Assembly: GCA_027596075.1 (NCBI GenBank)
Contig: JADGJC010000310.1
Span: 1-46,176, forward strand
Reading direction: 5' to 3'
Source of the DNA: Rhizophlyctis rosea
Taxonomy: Eukaryota > Chytridiomycota > Chytridiomycetes > Rhizophlyctidales > Rhizophlyctidaceae
Length of the DNA stretch: 46,176 bases
In this document: piece after piece, positions 31,101 to 44,156 of the stretch
Position numbering within the stretch: the first letter of the stretch is position 1
Layout: each line of letters opens with the position of its first letter
Made by a program: the position numbers and the translations under genes
Notes under the pieces: generated by a model
The model's database searches: none
Told to the model about the DNA's origin: nothing
Seen by the model: only the letters and a program-made list of their open reading frames with translations

Positions 31101-32487
31101 TTGGATGATCAAGCCCATCACCAGCCGCAACTGGAACTCTGTTCAAGGTCGCCCGGAAACGCAAGAAACAGGCCAATCGATAGCACTCATTGCACATGTA
31201 AGCGAAGAAACCTTTCAGCCTTCCGTGAACGCTGCCAGATTGTGAAGGGGCATCACAACATCGACCCCCATCTCAAAACTTGCCACCAGTAAAGGAGCAC
31301 ACTCGTCCCACGACTGCGCAGGGTATCCTAGTTCAACTTCAGACCTAAGTCGCGTTGAACCAACGTGGCCCAACCGTGCCGATCGTTTTGAGGGTGACTG
31401 TGAAGTGTGAAGGGCGTCTGCAGAACGCAAGCAAAGGGTTGAAAAAGGGAGTCTAACCCCCAAAAAGGTCACTTCCCAGGTTGCCGCCTGCGTAGAAGAG
31501 TTCGAGTCAGTGTTATTGCGTGTTGGCGGCGACTGCGGTATTGCGACTTCTTGAACACTCAAAAGTCGGAAACTATTCAGCTTGGGGAAGTTAGGCCTGG
31601 CTGGTATGCCCACGGGCCGCCAGGCTCGGCAGCTCTAAGATGTGCTCCATGCACCGCGGCCGCCGGTAAAGGTCGAGTGAAGGGATGGTCGCACTGACAC
31701 GCACAAGAGACACTGCAGGGGAACGTGTTTGCATAAATGGAATTGCAAATTTGGAAGTCGAATCATCAATTTCGGGTTGGTGGCGTAAGTATATGGGGAA
31801 GCTTAACTGTTCAAGGAATTCTGGATTATTTTCCCTGCCCACAACCGTTGAGCGACGGTATTTCAGGTCTTCTTGCTCAATACCAACTCTTGAGCCTATG
31901 AATATGCCGAAACTGCAAATTCATGGAGTCCCTTCGGGCCCATATTGCTGAATGACGAGTCGGGTGCATTTCCGCACTTTCCTCAGACACAAAATAGCGC
32001 TCTGCTATAATGAGCAGTTGCTATGCTTCCCACATATGCATTGGTGGAAAAGCAAAACGGCGACGACCAGGTGTTGAAGTGTTGAACAAAGGAGGGTGCC
32101 CGCAGCCTGCCAAGCCTGTAGACCGAAGGGGTGATTACCAACTCCGCCACCAAGGGTCTTATTGGTTTTCAAAGTGACGGGTCCGCCACGACTTTATGGC
32201 AGAGCCACCAGTCCGCCATGTGCTGCCCACGCGGCATGCCGAGCGGGACAGCGCAGGATCATCACGTCAATTGCGTAGGACAGTTGCTTGCGCAAGTGGA
32301 ATGGAAGGAATGGGGAGTACGGGGGTCCAGCACGAGGGAGGGCATCCGGGCCAATGTGGCGCCGCCATGGCATACGTGACAAGCCACGTCAAAGACTCTC
32401 AAGTCCGACTCGACTCTCGCCCACCCTTCCGCTCCTTCACTTCCCTTTTGGAATCTGCCGCCTACTGACCGCACTACCCCACCTGCA
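31101..32487. other. Intergenic, no sure gene
   Basis: Minus-strand frames at 31591-31842 (for example NPEFLEQLSFPIYLRHQPEI) and 31215-31613 look mildly protein-like but match nothing I know and cannot be joined by a clear intron. The right part must contain the promoter of the PPR-like gene. Confidence 0.4.
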
Positions 32488-34347
32488 TTGTCTGGTGTCA
32501 CTTGTGCAATGTTCACCCTGCGGTGCTGCATTGGCGGCACTCTCTCACCCAGCAAAAGCCGCAGAGTTGTACTGCCTCTTCTCCCAATCACAAAAGCACT
32601 ATCCCATCCTCGATACATAAGAGTGAAAGCTCGCAACCGGCCGGTCCAAGCGAATTCAGCATATGAGGAAGAAATAGGTGATCAAGAAGACGAAGGACAC
32701 TCCCACACCCGCTCTACCACCCGCACACCAGAATGGATCCGCCGCAAGCCGACCTTCCAAAGTGACGGTCTTGGGTTACCCGCCGGCTTTCTGGACGGCA
32801 AGGCGAGCAAGAGGGCGGAGGCGCGGGAGACATTCAGTAGTATAGTCCGGGTGTTGGAACGGAATGGTGGCAATCACTTGGAGCTGGAGGATTTGCTGTT
32901 TGTGCTTTCTATTCATCCTCGTGGGAGGGAAGGAACGTTGAGTGTGGATGCGTTACGGAACCTTTACCTTGCGTTGATTACACGTCCTGTGGATCGATTC
33001 ATTATGAGTGAGGAGGATTTTAATCATTTCTTTGAGCATCTCCTACACCCATTTGTCGAAGGTGGCGTCTCACCCTCGGACCCTGTCATGCCGGATGATG
33101 TTCGAAAGCTGGCAAGGAATTGGATGGAGGATATGAAGGTGTTCGGTCTGCGCGTTGATGGGAGTACGTTGTCGTGGTTTTTGTTGGCTGTGGAGGGGGA
33201 GGGTGTGGAGAGTGTTGGGAAGTTGTGGGGGCAGGCGAAGAAGGCGGGGTTGGTTCCTACGGTGGAGGGGTTCAACGTTTTGATAAGGAGCCATTTGGGA
33301 CGGGAGCGGGACGCCTCCACAATAGAAGACCCTTGGGACCTATGGAACCTCCTACGCTCCACCAATATTCGCCCAAACGTCCGTACATCTGAAGCCATGC
33401 TCCGAGTCTTCACTGACACGTATGACCACGTCTCCATTATCAACTTCCTCCGCTCCCTCATGGCCTCAGACATGCCCTGGCGTCAACGGACCTATGTCGC
33501 TGTCATGAACGCCCTTGCGGAGATTGGGGACACAGAGGATGTGCTTACGTATGATATGCTTGTGGACAGAATGAGGGAGGAGAATGTGGAGCGGGGGAGG
33601 GAGTTTGAAGTTGGATATATGAAATGGCTTTTGAAGAAGGGTGATCCGGTGGCGGTTTTGAAGAGGTGGGTGGTTTATGAGAAGTATGGGGAGGAGGATG
33701 GAGGGGCGATTACACATGAGGAGGTTGAGATGTTTTTGTGGGCTTGTCGGTTTAATGTTTCTGAAGAGCATGTTGGGGAGGGGTTGGGGATTGGGAGTGT
33801 TGAGGGGCTTGGGGATGGAGTGGGGAGGGTGGTGCTTTGGGAGAGGGTTCTGCCGGTTGTGAGGGATATGGTTTTAGGTGTGAAGCCGTGTGGGGTTGGG
33901 GTTGGGTGGGGCACTTGGGATAAGGTGGTTCAAACGGTTTTGGCGGTTAGGAGGTCTACGAAGGAGGATTTGTGGAGGGTGTGGGAAGAAGGGAAGGAGA
34001 TTGCGAGGAAGGTGGATGGAGCGGAGGGGTCTTCTAAGTACGTTCCGAGCCAAACTACACTTTACACGATTATGACGCGATTTGGAGAATGGCGGGATGA
34101 GGAGGTTCTGGAGAAATTTCTTGTGAATGAGATATTCATTCCGGAGCTTTTGGAGGTGTATCCAGGGGAAGATGGGTTTGAAGACTTTTACGAGATTTTG
34201 TTGAGGGAGTGGGTTCTTGGTGAACCTGAAGGTGCTGATAGGCAGACCCGGCGGTTAGATGAGATGCAGGCGGCGTTAGCTCGAGCTAGGATGGTGGAAA
34301 TGCGGAGGAGGGATGAGCAGGAGGTGAAAGCTGATCTTGTAAAATAG
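32488..34347 (+). CDS. PPR-like, probably mitochondrial protein
   Basis: A single exon of up to 619 residues. The first Met (32488) or the one seven residues on (32509, MFTLRCCIGG) could start it; the second gives an Arg/Ser-rich, acid-poor N-terminus (SKSRRVVLPLLPITKALS) like a mitochondrial presequence. The body is all-helical with spaced degenerate pentatricopeptide-like units: GKLWGQAKKAGLVPTVEGFN, LWNLLRSTNIRPNVRTSEAM and RTYVAVMNALAEIGDTEDV. Each has the short helix, turn and xPxxxT/F-type start of the next unit. PPR proteins bind organellar RNA in a sequence-specific way and serve in its processing or translation. The C-terminal third is acidic and ends in basic coiled-coil-like residues. 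Start and family are moderately sure; the RNA target is unknown. Confidence 0.72.
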   Translation: MSGVTCAMFTLRCCIGGTLSPSKSRRVVLPLLPITKALSHPRYIRVKARNRPVQANSAYEEEIGDQEDEGHSHTRSTTRTPEWIRRKPTFQSDGLGLPAGFLDGKASKRAEARETFSSIVRVLERNGGNHLELEDLLFVLSIHPRGREGTLSVDALRNLYLALITRPVDRFIMSEEDFNHFFEHLLHPFVEGGVSPSDPVMPDDVRKLARNWMEDMKVFGLRVDGSTLSWFLLAVEGEGVESVGKLWGQAKKAGLVPTVEGFNVLIRSHLGRERDASTIEDPWDLWNLLRSTNIRPNVRTSEAMLRVFTDTYDHVSIINFLRSLMASDMPWRQRTYVAVMNALAEIGDTEDVLTYDMLVDRMREENVERGREFEVGYMKWLLKKGDPVAVLKRWVVYEKYGEEDGGAITHEEVEMFLWACRFNVSEEHVGEGLGIGSVEGLGDGVGRVVLWERVLPVVRDMVLGVKPCGVGVGWGTWDKVVQTVLAVRRSTKEDLWRVWEEGKEIARKVDGAEGSSKYVPSQTTLYTIMTRFGEWRDEEVLEKFLVNEIFIPELLEVYPGEDGFEDFYEILLREWVLGEPEGADRQTRRLDEMQAALARARMVEMRRRDEQEVKADLVK

Positions 34348-34546
34348 TAAAAGGCAGTCGTTTGTGTACATAATTGCACCCCATGTATATACCGTCCACA
34401 CCATGTTTGAGAAAAATGTATATCATTCAAGTCGGAGCGGATGAAGTTCACGATGCGCGCTTGGATCACCGTTCGTTATGATTTGTGCTCTTATCAACAA
34501 TACACATGTCAATCGTCGAAAAGCCATACCCAGCGCCATGTATTTA

Positions 34547-35792
<1,246 letters not shown>

Positions 35793-36447
35793 GATTGTGT
35801 TGGGTTCGAGGTTTATGTTGGGTGGTTGGGAGGGTAGAAGATGCGAAGGGTGGACTGTTTGTTGGGAAATTGGTGAGGCGTTGAAGAAAAGTGGGATAGA
35901 CGACGTTTTGGCAGCGGAGGGTGAGGAGTTGGACTGCGGGAAGACCCTGAAAAAACGCGTTTCTTGCCGCGTCCCTTGCTGGCTTATGTCATCCGAGGAA
36001 CACTATCACAACCTGCTGTTTGTTCTTCGGTTTAGTTTGGATAAGATTATTCGGTAGATTATGATTGAGTAAGTTTTTCAAGTGGCATCGAACGTTGTAA
36101 GCATGAGTTAGCTGTCTTTGCGAAAATGTATTCAGTTGACTTTGTTAGTAACAGACTGAGGGCCGTTGAAGCAAGCGGCTGTGACACGTAACGGAACAGT
36201 TGACACATATGTCTATTCACATGAACTCGGAAAGATGTATGATACATATAATTACAAAGGGAGCACCACTCAGAGGACATATGTACCGCCAATGCAGCTT
36301 GCCGTAACATCGGGCACATGTCAGTCCGCCTCCCAATCCCGCATACTGTTTTCCACTCCGCCCCTTTCCGAATAAGCTTCACCATACGGTTCAGGAAGCT
36401 TCCCATACCAGCAGAGGTGTCTCATTCGTCCTTCTGGCGCCTTGCGA
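35793..36447. other. Intergenic, no gene seen
   Basis: A 104-codon plus-strand frame (35743-36057) overlaps the first CFAP300 exon on the opposite strand and has no family resemblance. Nothing else stands out. Confidence 0.4.
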
Positions 36448-36795
36448 TCAACAGTGCTGACCTTCAAGCATGGTAAATGATGCAGCATATCCCGTCAAGC
36501 ACGCAACGACCAGCATGGCGAAAAACTTTATGCAAAAGCTTTGCTCCTTCTGCGGATTCCGGCGGGGGTTGATTCGGATGTCGGGGCGGTACGTCGGTGA
36601 TGAGGGTGGGGAGTCGTCAAAAAAAGTTACGCTCAGTAAAGAGGTTGTCTCGAGGCTCAACGGAGATGGGACGTATCGGGGTGGGAGGGGTGGTGAGGAA
36701 GGTGCGGATTGGTAAGGTGGTGGAAGCTCTGAGAAACTGCCTTCTCTGGTAAGGGTGGATGGGTTTAGGGATGGGGAACGCATCGTAGGGAGCAT
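36448..36795 (-). CDS. Possible small one-pass membrane protein with PY motif
   Basis: An open frame of 115 codons, or 111 from the second Met (36783, MRSPSLNPSTLTREG). It has a Ser/Pro-rich N-terminal half containing LPPPYQSAPSSPPLPPRYV, a PPxY site of the kind bound by WW domains of Nedd4-type ubiquitin ligases. A basic stretch (INPRRNPQKE) leads into one hydrophobic segment near the C-terminus (FFAMLVVACLTGYAASF). The pattern is that of a small membrane adaptor with a cytosolic tail, but composition alone does not prove a gene. A plus-strand frame and another minus frame overlap it. An upstream exon may exist (a frame from 36946) but I found no splice that joins. Confidence 0.4.
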   Translation of the reverse strand: MLPTMRSPSLNPSTLTREGSFSELPPPYQSAPSSPPLPPRYVPSPLSLETTSLLSVTFFDDSPPSSPTYRPDIRINPRRNPQKEQSFCIKFFAMLVVACLTGYAASFTMLEGQHC

Positions 36796-36946
36796 GGGTA
36801 TGGGGCCGAGAGAGAACAGAGTGACTCAAATTGAGATAGGAAGTATAGGATTTGGGGTTCTGCCTGCCCTCAGCCGTCGCGTCCAATGGAATAGCAAAAC
36901 TGGCACGTGAACTATCCGGGAGTTGGGGTGTTTCGTATGACTTCAC

Positions 36947-38602
36947 ACTTCAAGCACCTGGCATTTCGTTTATCCAATCCGCCTTATTGATTCTGCACAG
37001 GCGGCCAGCCAAGAAAGTTGCACACTTTGGAAGATTGCAAGTGTAGTGTCAAAAAACTTTAACTAACTTTGGCGTTCAGTTGTCAAAGTTGTCAAAGGCA
37101 GGCAATTAATTGCATTTGGAAGGGGTCATGGGATCTAGACCGCGAATCAAAGCGCGTCGTGGCTTGGCAACTCAAAGGGAGGCACGGTTCCCGGTCAAAA
37201 ACTGCACATTCATTGAATGGAATAGTTGGAATTGTCATGGAACATTCTGATAATAGTATGGATGGACCCATCAGAGGCGGCGCATAGTATTGGTCAAACA
37301 ACGCGCAAAACAAGACTGCGCAACGCGCAACGCCGCTGAAAGGCCGTTAAGAGAGCTTCCAACAAAGGACCCTTGACGTGCTGGGACCCTGGCGTTTCTA
37401 ACCCTGGTTCCATACTTTTCGGTCAACGTGACTCTGTTCAGCATCCGCGTACAAGGAAAGGTTGATACTCTGAAAAAGATATTACATGCCCCCCCCGTGC
37501 ATGTGTCACAGCTCTACTGCTTTTGTTTTGACACTTTGTAACGCTTTTGTAAAGGACGTATTTGCAATGAATAGAAAGATTACAGATACTCTTCGATGAA
37601 ATCGCTGCAGCCTGCATTAGCTATGTTGTGAGAATGCCACAATGGAACATATTCAAGAAAATATCAGGCTTCCTGTATACGTACCCCAACGCTGTTGTAG
37701 TCAACTATGTGTAAACAAGCGGACAGTATGATCGACGTGTCATGATTTGCTCAAATTCTTTTTCACTCTAAGATGGAGTCCTTAATCTGGATGCCTTACA
37801 TAACAAAAACAACTTAAACTAAATATAAACCTTCCTGGTGCTTGCGTTACATGCGTTGCTGCAGATGTGATGCTCAATTCCTCTGGGAGTCATGGGAACT
37901 AAGGGAGGCTGTACTGAGCCTTGAGCACCGTGACATCAGGCGGTTTCAGTGACGGACGGACGTGGTGTCCAGCAACTCCCACTCACCCTCCAATTCTACA
38001 AGCCCATATTTGTCGTTCGCTTTTTTGTCTGATAAGCTGGTGGGATGAGCTCGGAATAGTTTGGAATCGAAGTATACAGACCCAAGGATAAGCAAAAAGT
38101 GATTCAGGCTGGGTTAAACACTTTGGAGCATCGACGTCTTCCCAAACCCACCTCACTGTGAATATTGTGTTTTTGAGTCCCCATTCTTTTGTTTGATCTG
38201 CCTCTCCAGGCAAAATCGTGTTTCTGTACCACAACAAAATGAGGTCTCAGCGTCAACAGGGTTTTCCAATTAACGAGACATGAGATGGTCATATTGTGTT
38301 TGAGACTCTGGTGGAGTGTGTTCTATTTTTTATTTTATTTTTTGCAAATGTGTTATGTTCGCCCACCCTTTGAGGCACCACAGCCAGTTCTTGCTAAATG
38401 TTGTCTAAAATTCTGCTATCGCTTCATCTACATTTCAGTAACGGACACGCAAATGCTTGAACATGCTTCGGTGTATAGTGTGACCTCTCCGAACCTGGAA
38501 CTAATCTATGCTAAGAAGTACTGGATGCTGTCCCAAGCTAAACCAACATCTACTCGAAAAAAGGAAATACCCATCAGAGCTACCATATGAAGGAAAGAGA
38601 AT
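36947..38602. other. Intergenic, no gene seen
   Basis: A 1.65-kb stretch, AT-richer than its neighbours, with only short overlapping frames. It contains the palindrome GCAATTAATTGC (about 37104-37115) and a C run near 37490. I find no tRNA or conserved block. Confidence 0.5.
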
Positions 38603-41600
38603 CTATCTCCTACGCACATCCCCCCTCTCCTTCTCAATATCAAACGGCTTCCTCCCAAATGTACCGTCGAAACTTCTTTCCATCATCCAAAGGACGAGGT
38701 AGGCGCAACTTCCCAGGAATCGCACGACACTCAACCCACATACGCTCCAAAATATGATCGCAAGATACAGATTCACGCCGTCACCCCATTTCGTGAAAGC
38801 TTCTTCGACGGCTGGGTACGTCAACCCGATGATCATGACGCCGTTCGTCGCGAGCCATGCCAACACCACTTTGGTTCGGTACATCCGGAAATAGTCGTCT
38901 AGCTTTGTTTGCGCGTCACGTTTTGTGCGGGTTTGTTGAGGCTTTTGTTCGAGTTCTTTGAGGGAGGCGATGTAGGCTTCGTTCAGGGTTTGCGGGTCGT
39001 CGGTTGGGAGGGTGATGAGGAGGCCGGTGCGGGGTGGGGGGATGGGTTCGCCGGGTTTTGGGGTTGTGGTTGGGGCGGAGGAGGTGCTGCCGGCTTTGGA
39101 GGCCACGTTGTCGCCTTTGGTTCCCCAGCTTATGTCGTGGAGGTTGCAGACTGGAGTGTTTGGATGTGAGTGTGGGGCGTCATGCAGACCCCAATATTGA
39201 TAACGGCAAATCCAAAAAAAAAAACACCACAACCCCCCCACCCCGGCCCCCCCCCCTCCCCATCCAAAGAAACAAAACTCACAAGCATAAACCGTAAAAA
39301 CATTCGTATAAGTCGGCAACAAAAACATATACTGAACCATACTCGTCACAACATGCCACACATCAAAATGGAGCAAACTCGAGAAAGCGTACATCCCGTA
39401 CGTGCTCGCCAACGAAATCACAATACTCCGAAACGACGAATTCTTTAGGAGGTTGACAATGTTAGTGCGGATCGGGACGCCGGTGGATTCTTGCACCGTT
39501 GTTATGGCTGTGAGGATGTTTTGGTAGACTGCGTAGAACCCGGCGTAGAGGAGGAAACCCATTATGAGGGCGAAGAGGGTCGGGAGGAGGTAGTAGAGGG
39601 TTGGAAAGCCTTGGGGGCGGTTGCCTGACGGGGTTGAAAATGTGTGGTGAGTATTGAGTGAGGGGGTGATGGCATTCTGAAAGCACGACACACTCACCGA
39701 ATGAGATGATAAATTGGACGACGATGGCGGCAAAGTACACTTTTTGTAGGACTTGGAAGATGGTGGGTCCTGGTCCGTGGAATGGATCTGTTTCTGGGTC
39801 TTTTACGGCTTGGAAGAGGAAGTCTGGAAACGGCATGCGTGAGTATGATCCCGGCAGGCTTAAACTCAGTTGTAAATGAGCACATACGGAACGTCAAATA
39901 AAAGTTGGCCTAGTAAGGTGAAAGAGATAACTTTTGTCAGATGAAACAATCCTTAAAAACCACCCATCCTTGGCCGGATTTGTCAAGGAATTTGCAAAAG
40001 AGCTTTGACTTACGATAGACACCCAGCTAAACATCAAATTGACCAGGTTGTAGAAAGTCTGGATGGCGAATAGCAATTTGCGACGGGGACCGTGACCTGA
40101 TGAGAAGAGTTTTGAGCAGTTTGTTAGGGAGTGCACGGCGGCGAAGAAGGATCCGTTTAGCCAGCGACGGCGTTGGGAGACGAGTTCTGAGGTGGTGGGG
40201 AGTGTTAGGAGGGGAAGGAGGATGGAATGTGATGTGGAGATGGGGGCTACCTGGGATGGAAGCTGGCACATCTGTTTCGGCGCTTGCGTTCTGTCGGGTT
40301 GGGGCTTAAGTTATCGGGGCCCGATTGGTTGATGTAGACTTGTAGGGAATGTAGTACCTTCACGTATTTGAGCACCCATTTTGCGTTGCGTTTCGTCACT
40401 AGTTCGAAACATAGGATTCGGTCTTCAGCCTGGGGTCCCACGTAGTTGTTAGCGGCTCATGCAGGAAGGGGTGTACGCGATTTGGGGTCAACTTACCAGA
40501 TACATATTAGCGGAAAACACATCCGCTTCCCCTCCATGCAGCGTTTCTCCACGGAAGTACGAAGCCAATGGCCCGACGTTTGGGCTTGTGTTTTGGAGAG
40601 CGGAGTATCGGTATGCGGAGAACGCGCCGGGGAGGACTTGGATGTATCCAAAGACTGATTCAAGGGGTTTGTCGAGGATGTTGCTCATTCTGTAGAAGAC
40701 GCGTGGTTTGAGAAAGTGGTGGGGTGGATGAGGCGTTGCAGGGAAGAGCTTACTTGTATTCAAAGTTTTGGGATGCGACGAGGGGGTTAAGAATGTTTCT
40801 GCATCCCTCGCCTAGTTCTGCTTTGATTTCTCCGCAGGCACCTCCTACGCGGGAGTCTCTGTCGAATGCTGAGTAATTACATAGCGGTGGTTGTTGTTGT
40901 AATGTTTAAGAAAATCATTGATTCCATGCTGCTTTGAAAGCTTTTTACCTCGCCATAAATGGTAGATTGATGTTCCCGTTGGTTTTGTTCCAACGTCCAG
41001 CAAGACGCACACGTTGGGTGATAGAATTGGACCAAAGGCGTTGAAGAACCATCTGTGGCTGTTGATCTGCGGATGGTTCACATAGGAATAGGATCAACAT
41101 TCATCCCCTCCCCCTGCGATAATACGCATCAAACCCCCTTTCCCGAATACAAACCTTCTTCGCATTCTTCTCCTTCAAACAAAATAACACCTGCACAGGC
41201 ACAATCCCATCTTTATGGCTGCGGATATGCATTTCCTTATCGACTGCAAGCTGCGTCGTAAATTCGAATAGGTGTGCTGTGACGGGTTTGCCGTCTACGG
41301 TTGAACGGGCCACGTCTGGGACGTAGATTCCCATTGTTTGGAGGAGGGTTAGGACTCGCGGGTGGATTTTGGTTTTGCCATCGGCGACTATGCAGACGAC
41401 TGGGAGGGGTGGGAAGGTTAGTGAGTGGATGGAATGATGGTGGGTATGGTGCGTGGCGGATGGGAATTGAGCACAGTGAGGAGGAGAAGTGAAAGGGAGC
41501 TTTACCCGCGTTTTCCCATCCTCTGTGACCCCAAGTTCGTGGACACTTTTTGGAGCAGAGATAGGCGATATTTTTCATGACCTGTGGGTTGAATGTTCAC

Positions 41601-42963
41601 AAGATATTTTCGTCCAGCGGCCTTGATGTTGAAAACTCAAACAAACCATACAAAAGACGGATACTCACACTTGTCATTGTCTTCGCGAAGAGCTCCTCAT
41701 CCTCATTGTACCTGCACTCATGTGAGAAAGAGTCTAACAAATGCCCAAAGACCGAGGACCTTCAAGCACTTGACTCACATGGTCATCACAATGAAAAGCT
41801 CAGTCTTGCGCTGGAGAATTGCCGGCCTCAGCTCATATTTCGAATCTGGTCGGCCAAAAGTGTCTGGGTCGCAGGTCGCCGCTGTGTATCTATTTTGTAC
41901 CAGGCGAACATGTCCCAGTTAGTGATTGGTTCAGAGGCCATCTGCTATTCAATTATGCTTTCAATTACCTCACATGAGTGAACTCCCTTTCTTTGTCCCA
42001 CTTGCAGAGCTCCAAATATCGCTTGGACACAGGGAAATCGATGACCAAATGACCGCCTGTGAGTGATACATGTCTGTCCATTGTTTTTGAGCGAGATGCC
42101 GCCCGGCTGCCCGCAATTGGATGTATAGGCTCCTCTCCTTTTTCAATTCCTGCGTTGGGACTCACCGCAGTCGATGTTGTCATTAGGGTATCGGTAGACC
42201 GGCTAGCTGCCGATGCAAGTGACTGTTGGTATGGAGCTGCTTGGTAAGAAGCGTCTTGTGGAGGTATTTCTCTCGTTTCTCGGCGGTACTGCTCATGATC
42301 TGTATCCATAGATTCGCGATATGGTTGCTGACCATACATTTGCTCCACGTACACATCGCGAGATCCTAGATCGTACTCGTTCATTGATGATAGGGATGAG
42401 GACGCCGAAAGTCCGCTGTTGCTATAGTGCTTCCGCTCGTCACTGCGTACTCCTGGCTGATACTGCTGGGAGGCATCTGGGTATATGTTTTCGTACGGTC
42501 GGCGCTGGGAGGGAGCGGGAGAAGATGGGGCGGAGTGCTGAGGGGTCCCGCGGCCTGATGCTGGATGCGAGCGGGGTGGTGGTGTTGCCGTCGGGGGAGG
42601 AACGGGTAGCGGCCGCCCGCGCGGAGCGACATCTTCGTGTTCACCCGGTGTCAGGGATTGCGCTGGTGGATATGGGTTTGGAGGTGGAATGTATACGGGA
42701 GGACTGTTAAATTGGTCATCGTGAATGGGTGGGGGGTATTCGAGATTGGGTGATCTTGCCAGCGGACTCGCGAATCCAGACTGCCCGGTGGGTAATGGAG
42801 CTTGATAGTAGACCTTTCTGTTGTCCCTTACGTTTGGTGAACCGGCAGGAGACGCGGTCCGGCTGGATGGACGCGAACTTGGATGTAGATGCTGCAATTA
42901 CAACTTTGAGAAGGATGCGGCCTATTGGCGAAACATGCAAACAACACTTACATTGGGATCCAT
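38603..42963 (-). CDS. CHS: Chitin synthase (GT2, division 1 type)
   Basis: Polymerises UDP-GlcNAc into chitin at the plasma membrane. Sixteen exons join in frame to about 1052 residues: 42963-42952, 42891-41969, 41889-41779, 41711-41669, 41581-41506, 41399-41155, 41066-40949, 40868-40754, 40689-40497, 40429-40358, 40290-40251, 40186-40014, 39909-39888, 39823-39698, 39624-39283, 39150-38603. The first 250 residues are Pro/Ser/Tyr-rich and disordered. Next come the chitin-synthase N-domain ([20 protein letters not shown]), MTMYNEDE (about 348-355), [32 protein letters not shown] (about 516-524), [14 protein letters not shown], the catalytic EDR (about 614-616) and QRRRW (about 654-658). Several membrane segments follow, with [14 protein letters not shown] near the end. 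The mini-exon of 12 nt holds only MDPN. Confidence 0.93.
39238..39260. repeat. C-rich tract inside a chitin synthase intron
   Basis: A C-rich stretch including a run of about 10 C lies in the last intron (39282-39151 on the minus strand), next to a short A run. On the sense strand it is poly-G followed by poly-T. Confidence 0.6.
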
Positions 42964-43639
42964 GGCATTAACACGGTTTATGAAAGACTATATGCTCAAC
43001 ACGTATGCATATGGTACGGCAAGCTCTCCAATGACTGTATATGTCCAGGAAGGCCAAAAATATCCTTTGGGGGGAAATCGAAAGGGGTCATCTTAGAGTG
43101 GCGAAGTACGTGGCGTTAGTTGTATCACGTAAGCCATCAATCAGTACTCGCATCATAGTCACCATCATCAGTGTTACGACCAATGCTGACACACCACAGC
43201 CCCGGATGTGCTGCGCCATGTGAGCACGAGGGTTCTCCTGGATGACGTGGGGACAACATGACGTCACGTTGGGGAGAAACTGGAGAAACAACCAGGTCTT
43301 GGCCAAAAGCTGCTTCTCCTCCCTCCTTCATTCTCTACATTAGAGCATCTCTCCAACTATCTACGTTACTATCCACCATCTGTAATATTCGAACAGTGAC
43401 TCATTGAATACTATCCGTCAGGTAGGTGATTTAGTCGTGGTGGTGACTGAGTTATAACTTGAGGCTTAGCAAAGGCATACACCTCTTCCCTTTCCCACCC
43501 CTACTTATACCCGAGAAGCCCTTCACCTCCTCCCTTCCTTTTCACATCATCTTGCTCTCAACCGGACTGACCCTCATTGCATTATTTAGTATTCATACAC
43601 AACTCAAATCACTCCCATCCTCATCTCAACAAATACACA
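42964..43639. promoter_or_regulatory. Divergent region between chitin synthase and the small membrane protein gene
   Basis: 676 bases separate the two starts and must contain both promoters. The last 150 bases before 43640 are pyrimidine-rich on the plus strand (CT-rich leader), a common fungal core-promoter feature. Open frames here overlap and match nothing. Confidence 0.4.
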
Positions 43640-44156
43640 ATGGCCGCCACCAACAACTACCCTACACCCTTGCACAAGGAGAAGGAGGAGTTCCCCACTC
43701 CGGTATGCTCGCCATACAAACAGTTGCATATCCAAATCTTGCTGTTACTCATATCATCATACTTGACAGGCCGAAGCCGCACAAAAGGGTCTCAACCCCA
43801 ACCCCCCACCGCTCGAAACCGGTCTGTCCGACATGCCCGAACTCCCCGAACTCACCCACAACGCCGCACCCGCACACGGTCCCGGGGTCGCCGTCCCCAC
43901 CTCCGGCTCCAAAACCGACAAGGGCCCTACCTACAACGACGAGTCACAACGCGAAGCAGCAAAGAAGAAGGCAAAGCGGGCTGTTGGGGCGGCAAAGGAT
44001 AAGGCGGTGAGGAGTGGGTGGTTGCCGACCTCTCTTGAGGACGCTTGGGAAAAGTACTGGCCTGCTGTGGCGACTGCCGCTGCATTAGGGGTTGCCTATG
44101 TCGTCGTCAACAGGCGGTACCCACAGGCGCTTCCTGTTTGGTTGAGGAGGCCGTGA
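43640..44156 (+). CDS. Small protein with a C-terminal membrane segment
   Basis: Two exons, 43640-43702 and 43770-44156, give 149 residues. The start MAATNNYPTPLHKEKEEFPT follows a CT-rich leader. The middle is Pro- and charge-rich (NPNPPPLETGLSDMPELPEL) and then basic and helical (REAAKKKAKRAVGAAKDKAV). A single hydrophobic segment (YWPAVATAAALGVAYVVVNR) sits about 15 residues from the end, followed by RYPQALPVWLRRP. This is the layout of a tail-anchored or single-pass protein of the ER or mitochondrial outer membrane. I recognise no family; the basic helix before the anchor is the only lead. The intron (GTATGC-CAG) joins in frame. Confidence 0.68.

Noticed and set aside
31591..31950. Minus-strand frame containing NPEFLEQLSFPIYLRHQPEI
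   Set aside because: Looks protein-like, but I could not find a start or splice that makes a full gene.
18908..32030. Shared 16-mer GCAGTTGCTATGCTTC near 18915 and 32013
   Set aside because: No similarity extends on either side; a match of this length is within chance for this window.
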